Shown: positions 35,201 to 50,200 of the stretch, piece after piece
Layout of the letters: every line of letters begins with the position of its first letter
Position numbering within the stretch: the first letter of the stretch is position 1
Assembly: GCA_023678885.1 (NCBI GenBank)
Contig: CM043005.1
Location: 10,468,314-10,532,313 of the forward strand
Direction: 5' to 3'
DNA length: 64,000 nucleotides
Origin: Pogostemon cablin
Taxonomy: Eukaryota; Streptophyta; Magnoliopsida; Lamiales; Lamiaceae
Notes under the pieces: generated by a model
What the model was told of the DNA's origin: nothing
The model's input: the letters and a program-made list of their open reading frames with translations, nothing else
Database searches by the model: none
Position numbers and translations under genes: made by a program

Positions 35201-38200
35201 CTACTCTGTGAGCTAGGTCAAGAACTCCTTGAAGTGAGCATTTTTTTTACCATTTTTATGGTCAAATTAGTTATTAAACATAAGAATATAGTGGGGGAAC
35301 ATATTTTTAGAATATAAAAATACTAGGAAGCTTGCACCATAGAGTCGCTAAAAAGTCAAAGTGGAGAGCTGATTATACTCCGTGATACAGGTCAAGAAGT
35401 CCTTGAAGTGAGCATTTTCTATCAATTTTTATGGCCAAATTAGTTATTAGACTTGCTAATATTTTTGGATAAAATATTTTTAGAGTATATAATAGCTACA
35501 AAGCTTGCACCATAGAGTCACTAAAAACTCGAAGTGTAGAGCTGATTCTACTCCGTGAGCCAGGTCAAGAACTCCTTGAAGTGAGCATTTTCTAGCCATT
35601 TTTATGGTCAAATTATTTATTAGACATGAGAATATAGTTGGAGAACATGTTTTCAGAGTATAAAAATGCTAGGAAGCATGCGCCATATTGTCACTAAAAA
35701 GTCAAAGAGCAGAGTTGATTATACTCCGTGAGCCATTTTCATGCCATTTTTATAGTCAAATTAGTTATTAGACATGAGATTGTAGAATATATTTGAAGAG
35801 TATAAAAATTCTAGAAGATTGAATAATAGAGTAACTAAAAAGTCAAAGTGTAGAGCTGATTCTATTCCGTGAACAAGGTCTAGAACTACTTAAAGTGAGC
35901 AATTTCTTGCCATTTTTATGGTCAAATTAGTTCTCACACATGAGAATATGTTGGAGAAAATATTTTAAGAGTATCAAAATGCTAGGAAGCTTGCGCCATA
36001 TAGTCACTAAAAAGTCAAAGTTCAGAATTGATTCTACTCCATGAGCCAAGTCAATAACTCCTTGAAGTGAGTATTTTCTCGCCATTTTTATGTTCAAATT
36101 AGTTATTAGACATAAGAATATAGTAGGAGAACATGTTTTTAGAGTATAAAAATGCTAGAAAGCTTGCACCATGGAGTCGCTAAAAGGTCAAAGTGTAAGG
36201 CATATTCTATTCTGTGATCTAGGTTAAGAAGTCCATGAAGTGAGCATTTTCTTTCCATTTTTATGGTCAAATTAGTTATTAGACTTGCGAATATTGTTGG
36301 TTAACATGTTTTTAGAGTATATAAATGCTACAACGCTTGCTCCATAGAGTCACTAAAAAGTCACAGTGCAGAGTTGATTCTACTCCGTGATCCAGGTCAA
36401 GAACTCCTTGAAGTGAGCACTTTTTTGCAATTTTTATGGTTAAATTTGTTATCAGACATGAGAATATAGTTGGAGAACATGTTTTCATAGTTTAAAAATG
36501 CTAGGAAGTTTGCGTCATAGAGTCACTGAAAAGTCAAAGTGCAGAGTTGATTCCACTCCGTTAGCCGTTTTCTTGCCATTTTTATAGTCAAATTAGTTAT
36601 TAGACATGAGAATGTTGATGGAAAACATGGTTGTAAAGTATAAAAATTCTAGAAGCTTGCATAATAGAGTAACTAAAAAGACAAAGTGCAGAGCTAATTT
36701 TATGCTGTGTGCCAGGTCTAAAAGCACTTAAAGTGAGCAATTTCATGCCAATTTTATGGTCAAATTAGTTCTCACACACGAGAATATAGTTGGAGAACAT
36801 ATTTTCAGAGTTTTAAAATGCTAGGAAGCTTAAGCCATAGAGTCACCAAAAAGTCAAAGTGCATAGCTGATTCTACTCCGTGAGCCTGAAGTCCTTGAAG
36901 TGAGCATTTTATTTCCTTTTTTATGGACAAATTAGTAATTAGTCTTGCTAATATTTTTGGATAACATATTTTTAGAGTATATAACTGCTATGAAGCTTGT
37001 TCCATATAGTCATTAAAAACTCACAGTGCAGAGCTGATTCTACTGTGTGAACCATGTCCAGAACTCCTTAAAATGAGCATTTTCTTGCCATTTTTATGGT
37101 CAAATTAGTTATAATACATGAGAATATAGTTGGAAAATATATTTTAAGAGTAATAAAAGGCTAGGAAGCTTGCACCATAGAGTCACTAAAAACTCAAAGT
37201 GCACAGTTGATTCTACTCTGTGAGCTAGGTCAAGAACTCCTTGAAGTGAGCATTTTTTTTACCATTTTTATGGTCAAATTAGTTATTAAGCATAAGAATA
37301 TAGTGGGGGAACATATTTTTAGAATATAAAAATACTAGGAAGCTTGCACCATAGAGTCGCTAAAAAGTCAAAGTGGAGAGCTGATTATACTCCGTGATAC
37401 AGGTCAAGAAGTCCTTGAAGTGAGCATTTTCTATCAATTTTTATGGCCAAATTAGTTATTAGACTTGCTAATATTTTTGGATAAAATATTTTTAGAGTAT
37501 ATAATAGCTACAAAGCTTGCACCATAGAGTCACTAAAAACTCGAAGTGTAGAGCTGATTCTACTCCGTGAGCCAGGTCAAGAACTCCTTGAAGTGAGCAT
37601 TTTCTAGCCATTTTTATGGTCAAATTATTTATTAGACATGAGAATATAGTTGGAGAACATGTTTTCAGAGTATAAAAATGCTAGGAAGCATGCGCCATAT
37701 TGTCACTAAAAAGTCAAAGAGCAGAGTTGATTATACTCCGTGAGCCATTTTCATGCCATTTTTATAGTCAAATTAGTTATTAGACATGAGATTGTAGAAT
37801 ATATTTGAAGAGTATAAAAATTCTAGAAGATTGAATAATAGAGTAACTAAAAAGTCAAAGTGTAGAGCTGATTCTATTCCGTGAACAAGGTCTAGAACTA
37901 CTTAAAGTGAGCAATTTCTTGCCATTTTTATGGTCAAATTAGTTCTCACACATGAGAATATGTTGGAGAAAATATTTTAAGAGTATCAAAATGCTAGGAA
38001 GCTTGCGCCATATAGTCACTAAAAAGTCAAAGTTCAGAATTCATTCTACTCCATGAGCCAAGTCAATAACTCCTTGAAGTGAGTATTTTCTCGCCATTTT
38101 TATGTTCAAATTAGTTATTAGACATAAGAATATAGTAGGAGAACATGTTTTTAGAGTATAAAAATGCTAGAAAGCTTGCACCATGGAGTCGCTAAAAGGT

Positions 38201-41200
38201 CAAAGTGTAAGGCATATTCTATTCTGTGATCTAGGTTAAGAAGTCCATGAAGTGAGCATTTTCTTTCCATTTTTATGGTCAAATTAGTTATTAGACTTGC
38301 GAATATTGTTGGTTAACATGTTTTTAGAGTATATAAATGCTACAACGCTTGCTCCATAGAGTCACTAAAAAGTCACAGTGCAGAGTTGATTCTACTCCGT
38401 GATCCAGGTCAAGAACTCCTTGAAGTGAGCACTTTTTTGCAATTTTTATGGTTAAATTTGTTATCAGACATGAGAATATAGTTGGAGAACATGTTTTCAT
38501 AGTTTAAAAATGCTAGGAAGTTTGCGTCATAGAGTCACTGAAAAGTCAAAGTACAGAGTTGATTCCACTCCGTTAGCCGTTTTCTTGCCATTTTTATAGT
38601 CAAATTAGTTATTAGACATGAGAATGTTGATGGAAAACATGGTTGCAAAGTATAAAAATTCTAGAAGCTTGCATAATAGAGTAACTAAAAAGACAAAGTG
38701 CAGAGCTAATTTTATGCTGTGTGCCACGTCTAAAAGTACTTAAAGTGAGCAATTTCATGCCAATTTTATGGTCAAATTAGTTCTCACACACGAGAATATA
38801 GTTGAAGAACATATTTTCAGAGTTTTAAAATGCTAGGAAGCTTACGCCATAGAGTCACCAAAAAGTCAAAGTGCATAGCTGATTCTACTCCTGAGCCTGA
38901 AGTCCTTGAAGTGAGCATTTTATTTCCTTTTTTATGGACAAATTAGTAATTAGTCTTGCTAATATTTTTGGATAACATATTTTTAGAGTATATAACTGCT
39001 TTGATGCTTGTTCCATATAGTCATTAAAAACTCACAGTGCAGAGCTGATTCTACTGTGTGAACCATGTCCAGAACTCCTTAAAATGAGCATTTTCTTGCC
39101 ATTTTTATGGTCAAATTAGTTATAATACATGAGAATATAGTTGGAAAATATATTTTAAGAGTAATAAAAGGCTAGGAAGCTTGCACCATAGAGTCACTAA
39201 AAACTTAAAGTGCAGAGTTGATTCTACTCTGTGAGCTAGGTCAAGAACTCCTTGAAGTGAGCATTTTTTTTTTACCATTTTTATGGTCAAATTAGTTATT
39301 AAACATAAGAATATAGTGGGGGAACATATTTTTAGAATATAAAAATACTAGGAAGCTTGCACCATAGAGTCGCTAAAAAGTCAAAGTGGAGAGCTGATTC
39401 TTCTCCGTGAGACAGGTCAAGAAGTCCTTGAAGTGAGCATTTTCTATCAATTTTTATGGCCAAATTAGTTATTAGACATGCTAATATTTTTGGATAAAAT
39501 ATTTTTAGAGTATATAATAGCTACAAAGCTTGCACCATAGAGTCACTAAAAACTCGAAGTGTAGAGCTGATTCTACTCCGTGAGCCAGGTCAAGAACTCC
39601 TTGAAGTGAGCATTTTCTAGCCATTTTTATGGTCAAATTATTTATTAGACATGAGAATATAGTTGGAGAACATGTTTTCAGAGTATAAAAATGCTAGGAA
39701 GCATGCGCCATATTGTCACTAAAAAGTCAAAGAGCAGAGTTGATTCTACTCCGTGAGCCATTTTCATGCCATTTTTATAGTCAAATTAGTTATTAGACAT
39801 GAGATTGTAGAACATATTTGAAGAGTATAAAAATTCTAGAAGATTGAATAATAGAGTAACTAAAAAGTCAAAGTGTAGAGCTGATTCTATTCCGTGAACA
39901 AGGTCTAGAACTACTTAAAGTGAGCAATTTCTTGCCATTTTTATGGTCAAATTAGTTCTCACACATGAGAATATGTTGGAGAAAATATTTTAAGAGTATC
40001 AAAATGCTAGGAAGCTTGCGCCAAATAGTCACTAAAAAGTCAAAGTTCAGAATTGATTCTACTCCATGAGCCAAGTCAATAACTCCTTGAAGTGAGTATT
40101 TTCTCGCCATTTTTATGTTCAAATTAGTTATTAGACATAAGAATATAGTAGGAGAACATGTTTTTAGAGTATAAAAATGCTAGAAAGCTTGCACCATGGA
40201 GTCGCTAAAAGGTCAAAGTGTAAGGCATATTCTATCCTGTGATCTAGGTTAAGAAGTCCATGAAGTGAGCATTTTCTTTCCATTTTTATGGTCAAATTAG
40301 TTATTAGACTTCCGAATATTGTTGGTTAACATGTTTTTAGAGTATATAAATGCTACAACGCTTGCTCCATAGAGTCACTAAAAAGTCACAGTGCAGAGTT
40401 GATTCTACTCCGTGATCCAGGTCAAGAACTCCTTGAAGTGAGCACTTTTTTGCAATTTTTATGGTTAAATTTGTTATCAGACATGAGAATATAGTTGGAG
40501 AACATGTTTTCATAGTTTAAAAATGCTAGGAAGTTTGCGTCATAGAGTCACTGAAAAGTCAAAGTGCAGAGTTGATTCCACTCCGTTAGCCGTTTTCTTG
40601 CCATTTTTATAGTCAAATTAGTTATTAGACATGAGAATGTTGATGGAAAACATGGTTGCAAAGTATAAAAATTCTAGAAGCTTGCATAATAGAGTAACTA
40701 AAAAGACAAAGTGCAGAGCTAATTTTATGCTGTGTGCCAGGTCTAAAAGTACTTAAAGTGAGCAATTTCATGCCAATTTTATGGTCAAATTAGTTCTCAC
40801 ACACGAGAATATAGTTGGAGAACATATTTTCAGAGTTTTAAAATGCTAGGAAGCTTACGCCATAGAGTCACCAAAAAGTCAAAGTGCATAGCTGATTCTA
40901 CTCCTGAGCCTGAAGTCCTTGAAGTGAGCATTTTATTTCCTTTTTTATGGACAAATTAGTAATTAGTCTTGCTAATATCTTTGGATAACATATTTTTAGA
41001 GTATATAACTGCTTTGATGCTTGTTCCATATAGTCATTAAAAACTCACAGTGCAGAGCTGATTCTACTGTGTGAACCATGTCCAGAACTCCTTAAAATGA
41101 GCATTTTCTTGCCATTTCTATGGTCAAATTAGTTATAATACATGAGAATATAGTTGGAAAATATATTTTAAGAGTAATAAAAGGCTAGGAAGCTTGCACC

Positions 41201-44200
41201 ATAGAGTCACTAAAAACTCAAAGTGCAGAGTTGATTCTACTCTGTGAGCTAGGTCAAGAACTCCTTGAAGTGAGCATTTTTTTTACCATTTTTATGGTCA
41301 AATTAGTTATTAAACATAAGAATATAGTGGGGGAACATATTTTTAGAATATAAAAATACTAGGAAGCTTGCACCATAGAGTCGCTAAAAAGTCAAAGTGG
41401 AGAGCTGATTCTACTCCGTGAGACAGGTCAAGAAGTCCTTGAAGTGAGCATTTTCTATCAATTTTTATGGCCAAATTAGTTATTAGACATGCTAATATTT
41501 TTGGATAAAATATTTTTAGAGTATATAATAGCTACAAAGCTTGCACCATAGAGTCACTAAAAACTCGAAGTGTAGAGCTAATTCTACTCCGTGAGCCAGG
41601 TCAAGAACTCCTTGAAGTGAGCATTTTCTAGCCATTTTTATGGTCAAATTATTTATTAGACATGAGAATATAGTTGGAGAACATGTTTTCAGAGTATAAA
41701 AATGCTAGGAAGCATGCGCCATATTGTCACTAAAAAGTCAAAGAGCAGAGTTGATTCTACTCCGTGAGCCATTTTCATGCCATTTTTATAGTCAAATTAG
41801 TTATTAGACATGAGATTGTAGAACATATTTGAAGAGTATAAAAATTCTAGAAGATTGAATAATAGAGTAACTAAAAAGTCAAAGTGTAGAGCTGATTCTA
41901 TTCCGTGAACAAGGTCTAGAACTACTTAAAGTGAGCAATTTCTTGCCATTTTTATGGTCAAATTAGTTCTCACACATGAGAATATGTTGGAGAAAATATT
42001 TTAAGAGTATCAAAATGCTAGGAAGCTTGCGCCATATAGTCACTAAAAAGTCAAAGTTCAGAATTGATTCTACTCCATGAGCCAAGTCAATAACTCCTTG
42101 AAGTGAGTATTTTCTCGCCATTTTTATGGTCAAATTAGTTAATAGACATAAGAATATATTAGGAGAACATGTTTTTAGAGTATAAAAATGCTAGAAAACT
42201 TGCACCATGGAGTCGCTAAAAGGTCAAAGTGTAAGGCATATTCTATTCTGTGATCTAGGTTAAGAAGTCCATGAAGTGAGCATTTTCTTTCCATTTTTAT
42301 GGTCAAATTAGTTATTAGACTTGCGAATATTGTTGGTTAACATGTTTTTAGAGTATATAAATGCTACGACGCTTGCTCCATAGAGTCACTAAAAAGTCAC
42401 AGTGCAGAGTTGATTCTACTCCGTGATCCAGGTCAAGAACTCCTTGAAGTGAGCACTTTTTTGCAATTTTTATGGTTAAATTTGTTATCAGACATGAGAA
42501 TATAGTTGGAGAACATGTTTTCATAGTTTAAAAATGCTAGGAAGTTTGCGTCATAGAGTCACTGAAAAGTCAAAGTGCAGAGTTGATTCCACTCCGTTAG
42601 CCGTTTTCTTGCCATTTTTATAGTCAAATTAGTTATTAGACATGAGAATGTTGATGGAAAACATGGTTGCAAAGTATAAAAATTCTAGAAGCTTGCATAA
42701 TAGAGTAACTAAAAAGACAAAGTGCAGAGCTAATTTTATGCTGTGTGCCAGGTCTAAAAGTACTTAAAGTGAGCAATTTCATGCCAATTTTATGGTCAAA
42801 TTAGTTCTCACACACGAGAATATAGTTGGAGAACATATTTTCAGAGTTTTAAAATGCTAGGAAGCTTACACCATAGAGTCACCAAAAAGTCAAAGTGCAT
42901 AGCTGATTCTACTCCTGAGCCTGAAGTCCTTGAAGTGAGCATTTTATTTCCTTTTTTATGGACAAATTAGTAATTAGTCTTGCTAATATTTTTGGATAAC
43001 ATATTTTTAGAGTATATAACTGCTTTGATGCTTGTTCCATATAGTCATTAAAAACTCACAGTGCAGAGCTGATTCTACTGTGTGAACCATGTCCAGAACT
43101 CCTTAAAATGAGCATTTTCTTGCCATTTTTATGGTCAAATTAGTTATAATACATGAGAATATAGTTGGAAAATATATTTTAAGAGTAATAAAAGGCTAGG
43201 AAGCTTGCACCATAGAGTCACTAAAAACTCAAAGTGCAGAGTTGATTCTACTCTGTGAGCTAGGTCAAGAACTCCTTGAAGTGAGCATTTTTTTTTACCA
43301 TTTTTATGGTCAAATTAGTTATTAAACATAAGAATATAGTGGGGGAACATATTTTTAGAATATAAAAATACTAGGAAGCTTGCACCATAGAGTCGCTAAA
43401 AAGTCAAAGTGGAGAGCTGATTCTACTCCGTGAGACAGGTCAAGAAGTCCTTGAAGTGAGCATTTTCTATCAATTTTTATGGCCAAATTAGTTATTAGAC
43501 ATGCTAATATTTTTGGATAAAATATTTTTAGAGTATATAATAGCTACAAAGCTTGCACCATAGAGTCACTAAAAACTCGAAGTGTAGAGCTGATTCTACT
43601 CCGTGAGCCAGGTCAAGAACTCCTTGAAGTGAGCATTTTCTAGCCATTTTTATGGTCAAATTATTTATTAGACATGAGAATATAGTTGGAGAACATGTTT
43701 TCAGAGTATAAAAATGCTAGGAAGCATGCGCCATATTGTCACTAAAAAGTCAAAGAGCAGAGTTGATTCTACTCCGTGAGCCATTTTCATGCCATTTTTA
43801 TAGTCAAATTAGTTATTAGACATGAGATTGTAGAACATATTTGAAGAGTATAAAAATTCTAGAAGATTGAATAATAGAGTAACTAAAAAGTCAAAGTGTA
43901 GAGCTGATTCTATTCCGTGAACAAGGTCTAGAACTACTTAAAGTGAGCAATTTCTTGCCATTTTTATGGTCAAATTAGTTCTCACACATGAGAATATGTT
44001 GGAGAAAATATTTTAAGAGTATCAAAATGCTAGGAAGCTTGCGCCATATAGTCACTAAAAAGTCAAAGTTCAGAATTGATTCTACTCCATGAGCCAAGTC
44101 AATAACTCCTTGAAGTGAGTATTTTCTCGCCATTTTTATGTTCAAATTAGTTATTAGACATAAGAATATAGTAGGAGAACATGTTTTTAGAGTATAAAAA

Positions 44201-47200
44201 TGCTAGAAAGCTTGCACCATGGAGTCGCTAAAAGGTCAAAGTGTAAGGCATATTATATTCTGTGATCTAGGTTAAGAAGTCCATGAAGTGAGCATTTTCT
44301 TTCCATTTTTATGGTCAAATTAGTTATTAGACTTGCGAATATTGTTGGTTAACATGTTTTTAGAGTATATAAATGCTACAACGCTTGCTCCATAGAGTCA
44401 CTAAAAAGTCACAGTGCAGAGTTGATTCTACTCCGTGATCCAGGTCAAGAACTCCTTGAAGTGAGCACTTTTTTGCAATTTTTATGGTTAAATTTGTTAT
44501 CAGACATGAGAATATAGTTGGAGAACATGTTTTCATAGTTTAAAAATGCTAGGAAGTTTGCGTCATAGAGTCACTGAAAAGTCAAAGTGCAGAGTTGATT
44601 CCACTCCGTTAGCCGTTTTCTTGCCATTTTTATAGTCAAATTAGTTATTAGACATGAGAATGTTGATGGAAAACATGGTTGCAAAGTATAAAAATTCTAG
44701 AAGCTTGCATAATAGAGTAACTAAAAAGACAAAGTGCAGAGCTAATTTTATGCTGTGTGCCAGGTCTAAAAGTACTTAAAGTGAGCAATTTCATGCCAAT
44801 TTTATGGTCAAATTAGTTCTCACACACGAGAATATAGTTGGAGAACATATTTTCAGAGTTTTAAAATGCTAGGAAGCTTACGCCATAGAGTCACCAAAAA
44901 GTCAAAGTGCATAGCTGATTCTACTCCTGAGCCTGAAGTCCTTGAAGTGAGCATTTTATTTCCTTTTTTATGGACAAATTAGTAATTAGTCTTGCTAATA
45001 TTTTTGGATAACATATTTTTAGAGTATATAACTGCTTTGATGCTTGTTCCATATAGTCATTAAAAACTCACAGTGCAGAGCTGATTCTACTGTGTGAACC
45101 ATGTCCAGAACTCCTTAAAATGAGCATTTTCTTGCCATTTTTATGGTCAAATTAGTTATAATACATGAGAATATAGTTGGAAAATATATTTTAAGAGTAA
45201 TAAAAGGCTAGGAAGCTTGCACCATAGAGTCACTAAAAACTTAAAGTGCAGAGTTGATTCTACTCTGTGAGCTAGGTCAAGAACTCCTTGAAGTGAGCAT
45301 TTTTTTTTACCATTTTTATGGTCAAATTAGTTATTAAACATAAGAATATAGTGGGGGAACATATTTTTAGAATATAAAAATACTAGGAAGCTTGCACCAT
45401 AGAGTCGCTAAAAAGTCAAAGTGGAGAGCTGATTCTACTCCGTGAGACAGGTCAAGAAGTCCTTGAAGTGAGCATTTTCTATCAATTTTTATGGCCAAAT
45501 TAGTTATTAGACATGCTAATATTTTTGGATAAAATATTTTTAGAGTATATAATAGCTACAAAGCTTGCACCATAGAGTCACTAAAAACTCGAAGTGTAGA
45601 GCTGATTCTACTCCGTGAGCCAGGTCAAGAACTCCTTGAAGTGAGCATTTTCTAGCCATTTTTATGGTCAAATTATTTATTAGACATGAGAATATAGTTG
45701 GAGAACATGTTTTCAGAGTATAAAAATGCTAGGAAGCATGCGCCATATTGTCACTAAAAAGTCAAAGAGCAGAGTTGATTCTACTCCGTGAGCCATTTTC
45801 ATGCCATTTTTATAGTCAAATTAGTTATTAGACATGAGATTGTAGAACATATTTGAAGAGTATAAAAATTCTAGAAGATTGAATAATAGAGTAACTAAAA
45901 AGTCAAAGTGTAGAGCTGATTCTATTCCGTGAACAAGGTCTAGAACTACTTAAAGTGAGCAATTTCTTGCCATTTTTATGGTCAAATTAGTTCTCACACA
46001 TGAGAATATGTTGGAGAAAATATTTTAAGAGTATCAAAATGCTAGGAAGCTTGCGCCATATAGTCACTAAAAAGTCAAAGTTCAGAATTGATTCTACTCC
46101 ATGAGCCAAGTCAATAACTCCTTGAAGTGAGTATTTTCTCGCCATTTTTATGTTCAAATTAGTTATTAGACATAAGAATATAGTAGGAGAACATGTTTTT
46201 AGAGTATAAAAATGCTAGAAAGCTTGCACCATGGAGTCGCTAAAAGGTCAAAGTGTAAGGCATATTATATTCTGTGATCTAGGTTAAGAAGTCCATGAAG
46301 TGAGCATTTTCTTTCCATTTTTATGGTCAAATTAGTTATTAGACTTGCGAATATTGTTGGTTAACATGTTTTTAGAGTATATAAATGCTACAACGCTTGC
46401 TCCATAGAGTCACTAAAAAGTCACAGTGCAGAGTTGATTCTACTCCGTGATCCAGGTCAAGAACTCCTTGAAGTGAGCACTTTTTTGCAATTTTTATGGT
46501 TAAATTTGTTATCAGACATGAGAATATAGTTGGAGAACATGTTTTCATAGTTTAAAAATGCTAGGAAGTTTGCGTCATAGAGTCACTGAAAAGTCAAAGT
46601 GCAGAGTTGATTCCACTCCGTTAGCCGTTTTCTTGCCATTTTTATAGTCAAATTAGTTATTAGACATGAGAATGTTGATGGAAAACATGGTTGCAAAGTA
46701 TAAAAATTCTAGAAGCTTGCATAATAGAGTAACTAAAAAGACAAAGTGCAGAGCTAATTTTATGCTGTGTGCCAGGTCTAAAAGTACTTAAAGTGAGCAA
46801 TTTCATGCCAATTTTATGGTCAAATTAGTTCTCACACACGAGAATATAGTTGGAGAACATATTTTCAGAGTTTTAAAATGCTAGGAAGCTTACGCCATAG
46901 AGTCACCAAAAAGTCAAAGTGCATAGCTGATTCTACTCCTGAGCCTGAAGTCCTTGAAGTGAGCATTTTATTTCCTTTTTTATGGACAAATTAGTAATTA
47001 GTCTTGCTAATATTTTTGGATAACATATTTTTAGAGTATATAACTGCTTTGATGCTTGTTCCATATAGTCATTAAAAACTCACAGTGCAGAGCTGATTCT
47101 ACTGTGTGAACCATGTCCAGAACTCCTTAAAATGAGCATTTTCTTGCCATTTTTATGGTCAAATTAGTTATAATACATGAGAATATAGTTTGAAAATATA

Positions 47201-50200
47201 TTTTAAGAGTAATAAAAGGCTAGGAAGCTTGCACCATAGAGTCACTAAAAACTCAAAGTGCAGAGTTGATTATACTCTGTGAGCTAGGTCAAGAACTCCT
47301 TGAAGTGAGCATTTTTTTTACCATTTTTATGGTCAAATTAGTTATTAAACATAAGAATATAGTGGGGGAACATATTTTTAGAATATAAAAATACTAGGAA
47401 GCTTGCACCATAGAGTCGCTAAAAAGTCAAAGTGGAGAGCTGATTCTACTCCGTGAGACAGGTCAAGAAGTCCTTGAAGTGAGCATTTTCTATCAATTTT
47501 TATGGCCAAATTAGTTATTAGACATGCTAATATTTTTGGATAAAATATTTTTAGAGTATATAATAGCTACAAAGCTTGCACCATAGAGTCACTAAAAACT
47601 CGAAGTGTAGAGCTGATTCTACTCCGTGAGCCAGGTCAAGAACTCCTTGAAGTGAGCATTTTCTAGCCATTTTTATGGTCAAATTATTTATTAGACATGA
47701 GAATATAGTTGGAGAACATGTTTTCAGAGTATAAAAATGCTAGGAAGCATGCGCCATATTGTCACTAAAAAGTCAAAGAGCAGAGTTGATTCTACTCCGT
47801 GAGCCATTTTCATGCCATTTTTATAGTCAAATTAGTTATTAGACATGAGATTGTAGAACATATTTGAAGAGTATAAAAATTCTAGAAGATTGAATAATAG
47901 AGTAACTAAAAAGTCAAAGTGTAGAGCTGATTCTATTCCGTGAACAAGGTCTAGAACTACTTAAAGTGAGCAATTTCTTGCCATTTTTATGGTCAAATTA
48001 GTTCTCACACATGAGAATATGTTGGAGAAAATATTTTAAGAGTATCAAAATGCTAGGAAGCTTGCGCCATATAGTCACTAAAAAGTCAAAGTTCAGAATT
48101 GATTCTACTCCATGAGCCAAGTCAATAACTCCTTGAAGTGAGTATTTTCTCGCCATTTTTATGGTCAAATTAGTTATTAGACATAAGAATATATTAGGAG
48201 AACATGTTTTTAGAGTATAAAAATGCTAGAAAACTTGCACCATGGAGTCGCTAAAAGGTCAAAGTGTAAGGCATATTCTATTCTGTGATCTAGGTTAAGA
48301 AGTCCATGAAGTGAGCATTTTCTTTCCATTTTTATGGTCAAATTAGTTATTAGACTTGCGAATATTGTTGGTTAACATGTTTTTAGAGTATATAAATGCT
48401 ACGACGCTTGCTCCATAGAGTCACTAAAAAGTCACAGTGCAGAGTTGATTCTACTCCGTGATCCAGGTCAAGAACTCCTTGAAGTGAGCACTTTTTTGCA
48501 ATTTTTATGGTTAAATTTGTTATCAGACATGAGAATATAGTTGGAGAACATGTTTTCATAGTTTAAAAATGCTAGAAAGTTTGCGTCATAGAGTCACTGA
48601 AAAGTCAAAGTGCAGAGTTGATTCCACTCCGTTAGCCGTTTTCTTGCCATTTTTATAGTCAAATTAGTTATTAGACATGAGAATGTTGATGGAAAACATG
48701 GTTGCAAAGTATAAAAATTCTAGAAGCTTGCATAATAGAGTAACTAAAAAGACAAAGTGCAGAGCTAATTTTATGCTGTGTGCCAGGTCTAAAAGTACTT
48801 AAAGTGAGCAATTTCATGCCAATTTTATGGTCAAATTAGTTCTCACACACGAGAATATAGTCGGAGAACATATTTTCAGAGTTTTAAAATGCTAGGAAGC
48901 TTACGCCATAGAGTCACCAAAAAGTCAAAGTGCATAGCTGATTCTACTCCTGAGCCTGAAGTCCTTGAAGTGAGCATTTTATTTCCTTTTTTATGGACAA
49001 ATTAGTAATTAGTCTTGCTAATATTTTTGGATAACATATTTTTAGAGTATATAACTGCTTTGATGCTTGTTCCATATAGTCATTAAAAACTCGCAGTGCA
49101 GAGCTGATTCTACTGTGTGAACCATGTCCAGAACTCCTTAAAATGAGCATTTTCTTGCCATTTTTATGGTCAAATTAGTTATAATACATGAGAATATAGT
49201 TGGAAAATATATTTTAAGAGTAATAAAAGGCTAGGAAGCTTGCACCATAGAGTCACTAAAAACTCAAAGTGCAGAGTTGATTCTACTCTGTGAGCTAGGT
49301 CAAGAACTCCTTGAAGTGAGCATTTTTTTTTACCATTTTTATGGTCAAATTAGTTATTAAACATAAGAATATAGTGGGGGAACATATTTTTAGAATATAA
49401 AATACTAGGAAGCTTGCACCATAGAGTCGCTAAAAAGTCAAAGTGGAGAGCTGATTCTACTCCGTGAGACAGGTCAAGAAGTCCTTGAAGTGAGCATTTT
49501 CTATCAATTTTTATGGCCAAATTAGTTATTAGACATGCTAATATTTTTGGATAAAATATTTTTAGAGTATATAATAGCTACAAAGCTTGCACCATAGAGT
49601 CACTAAAAACTCGAAGTGTAGAGCTGATTCTACTCCGTGAGCCAGGTCAAGAACTCCTTGAAGTGAGCATTTTCTAGCCATTTTTATGGTCAAATTATTT
49701 ATTAGACATGAGAATATAGTTGGAGAACATGTTTTCAGAGTATAAAATGCTAGGAAGCATGCGCCATATTGTCACTAAAAAGTCAAAGAGCAGAGTTGAT
49801 TCTACTCCGTGAGCCATTTTCATGCCATTTTTATAGTCAAATTAGTTATTAGACATGAGATTGTAGAACATATTTGAAGAGTATAAAAATTCTAGAAGAT
49901 TGAATAATAGAGTAACTAAAAAGTCAAAGTGTAGAGCTGATTCTATTCCGTGAACAAGGTCTAGAACTACTTAAAGTGAGCAATTTCTTGCCATTTTTAT
50001 GGTCAAATTAGTTCTCACACATGAGAATATGTTGGAGAAAATATTTTAAGAGTATCAAAATGCTAGGAAGCTTGCGCCATATAGTCACTAAAAAGTCAAA
50101 GTTCAGAATTGATTCTACTCCATGAGCCAAGTCAATAACTCCTTGAAGTGAGTATTTTCTCGCCATTTTTATGGTCAAATTAGTTATTAGACATAAGAAT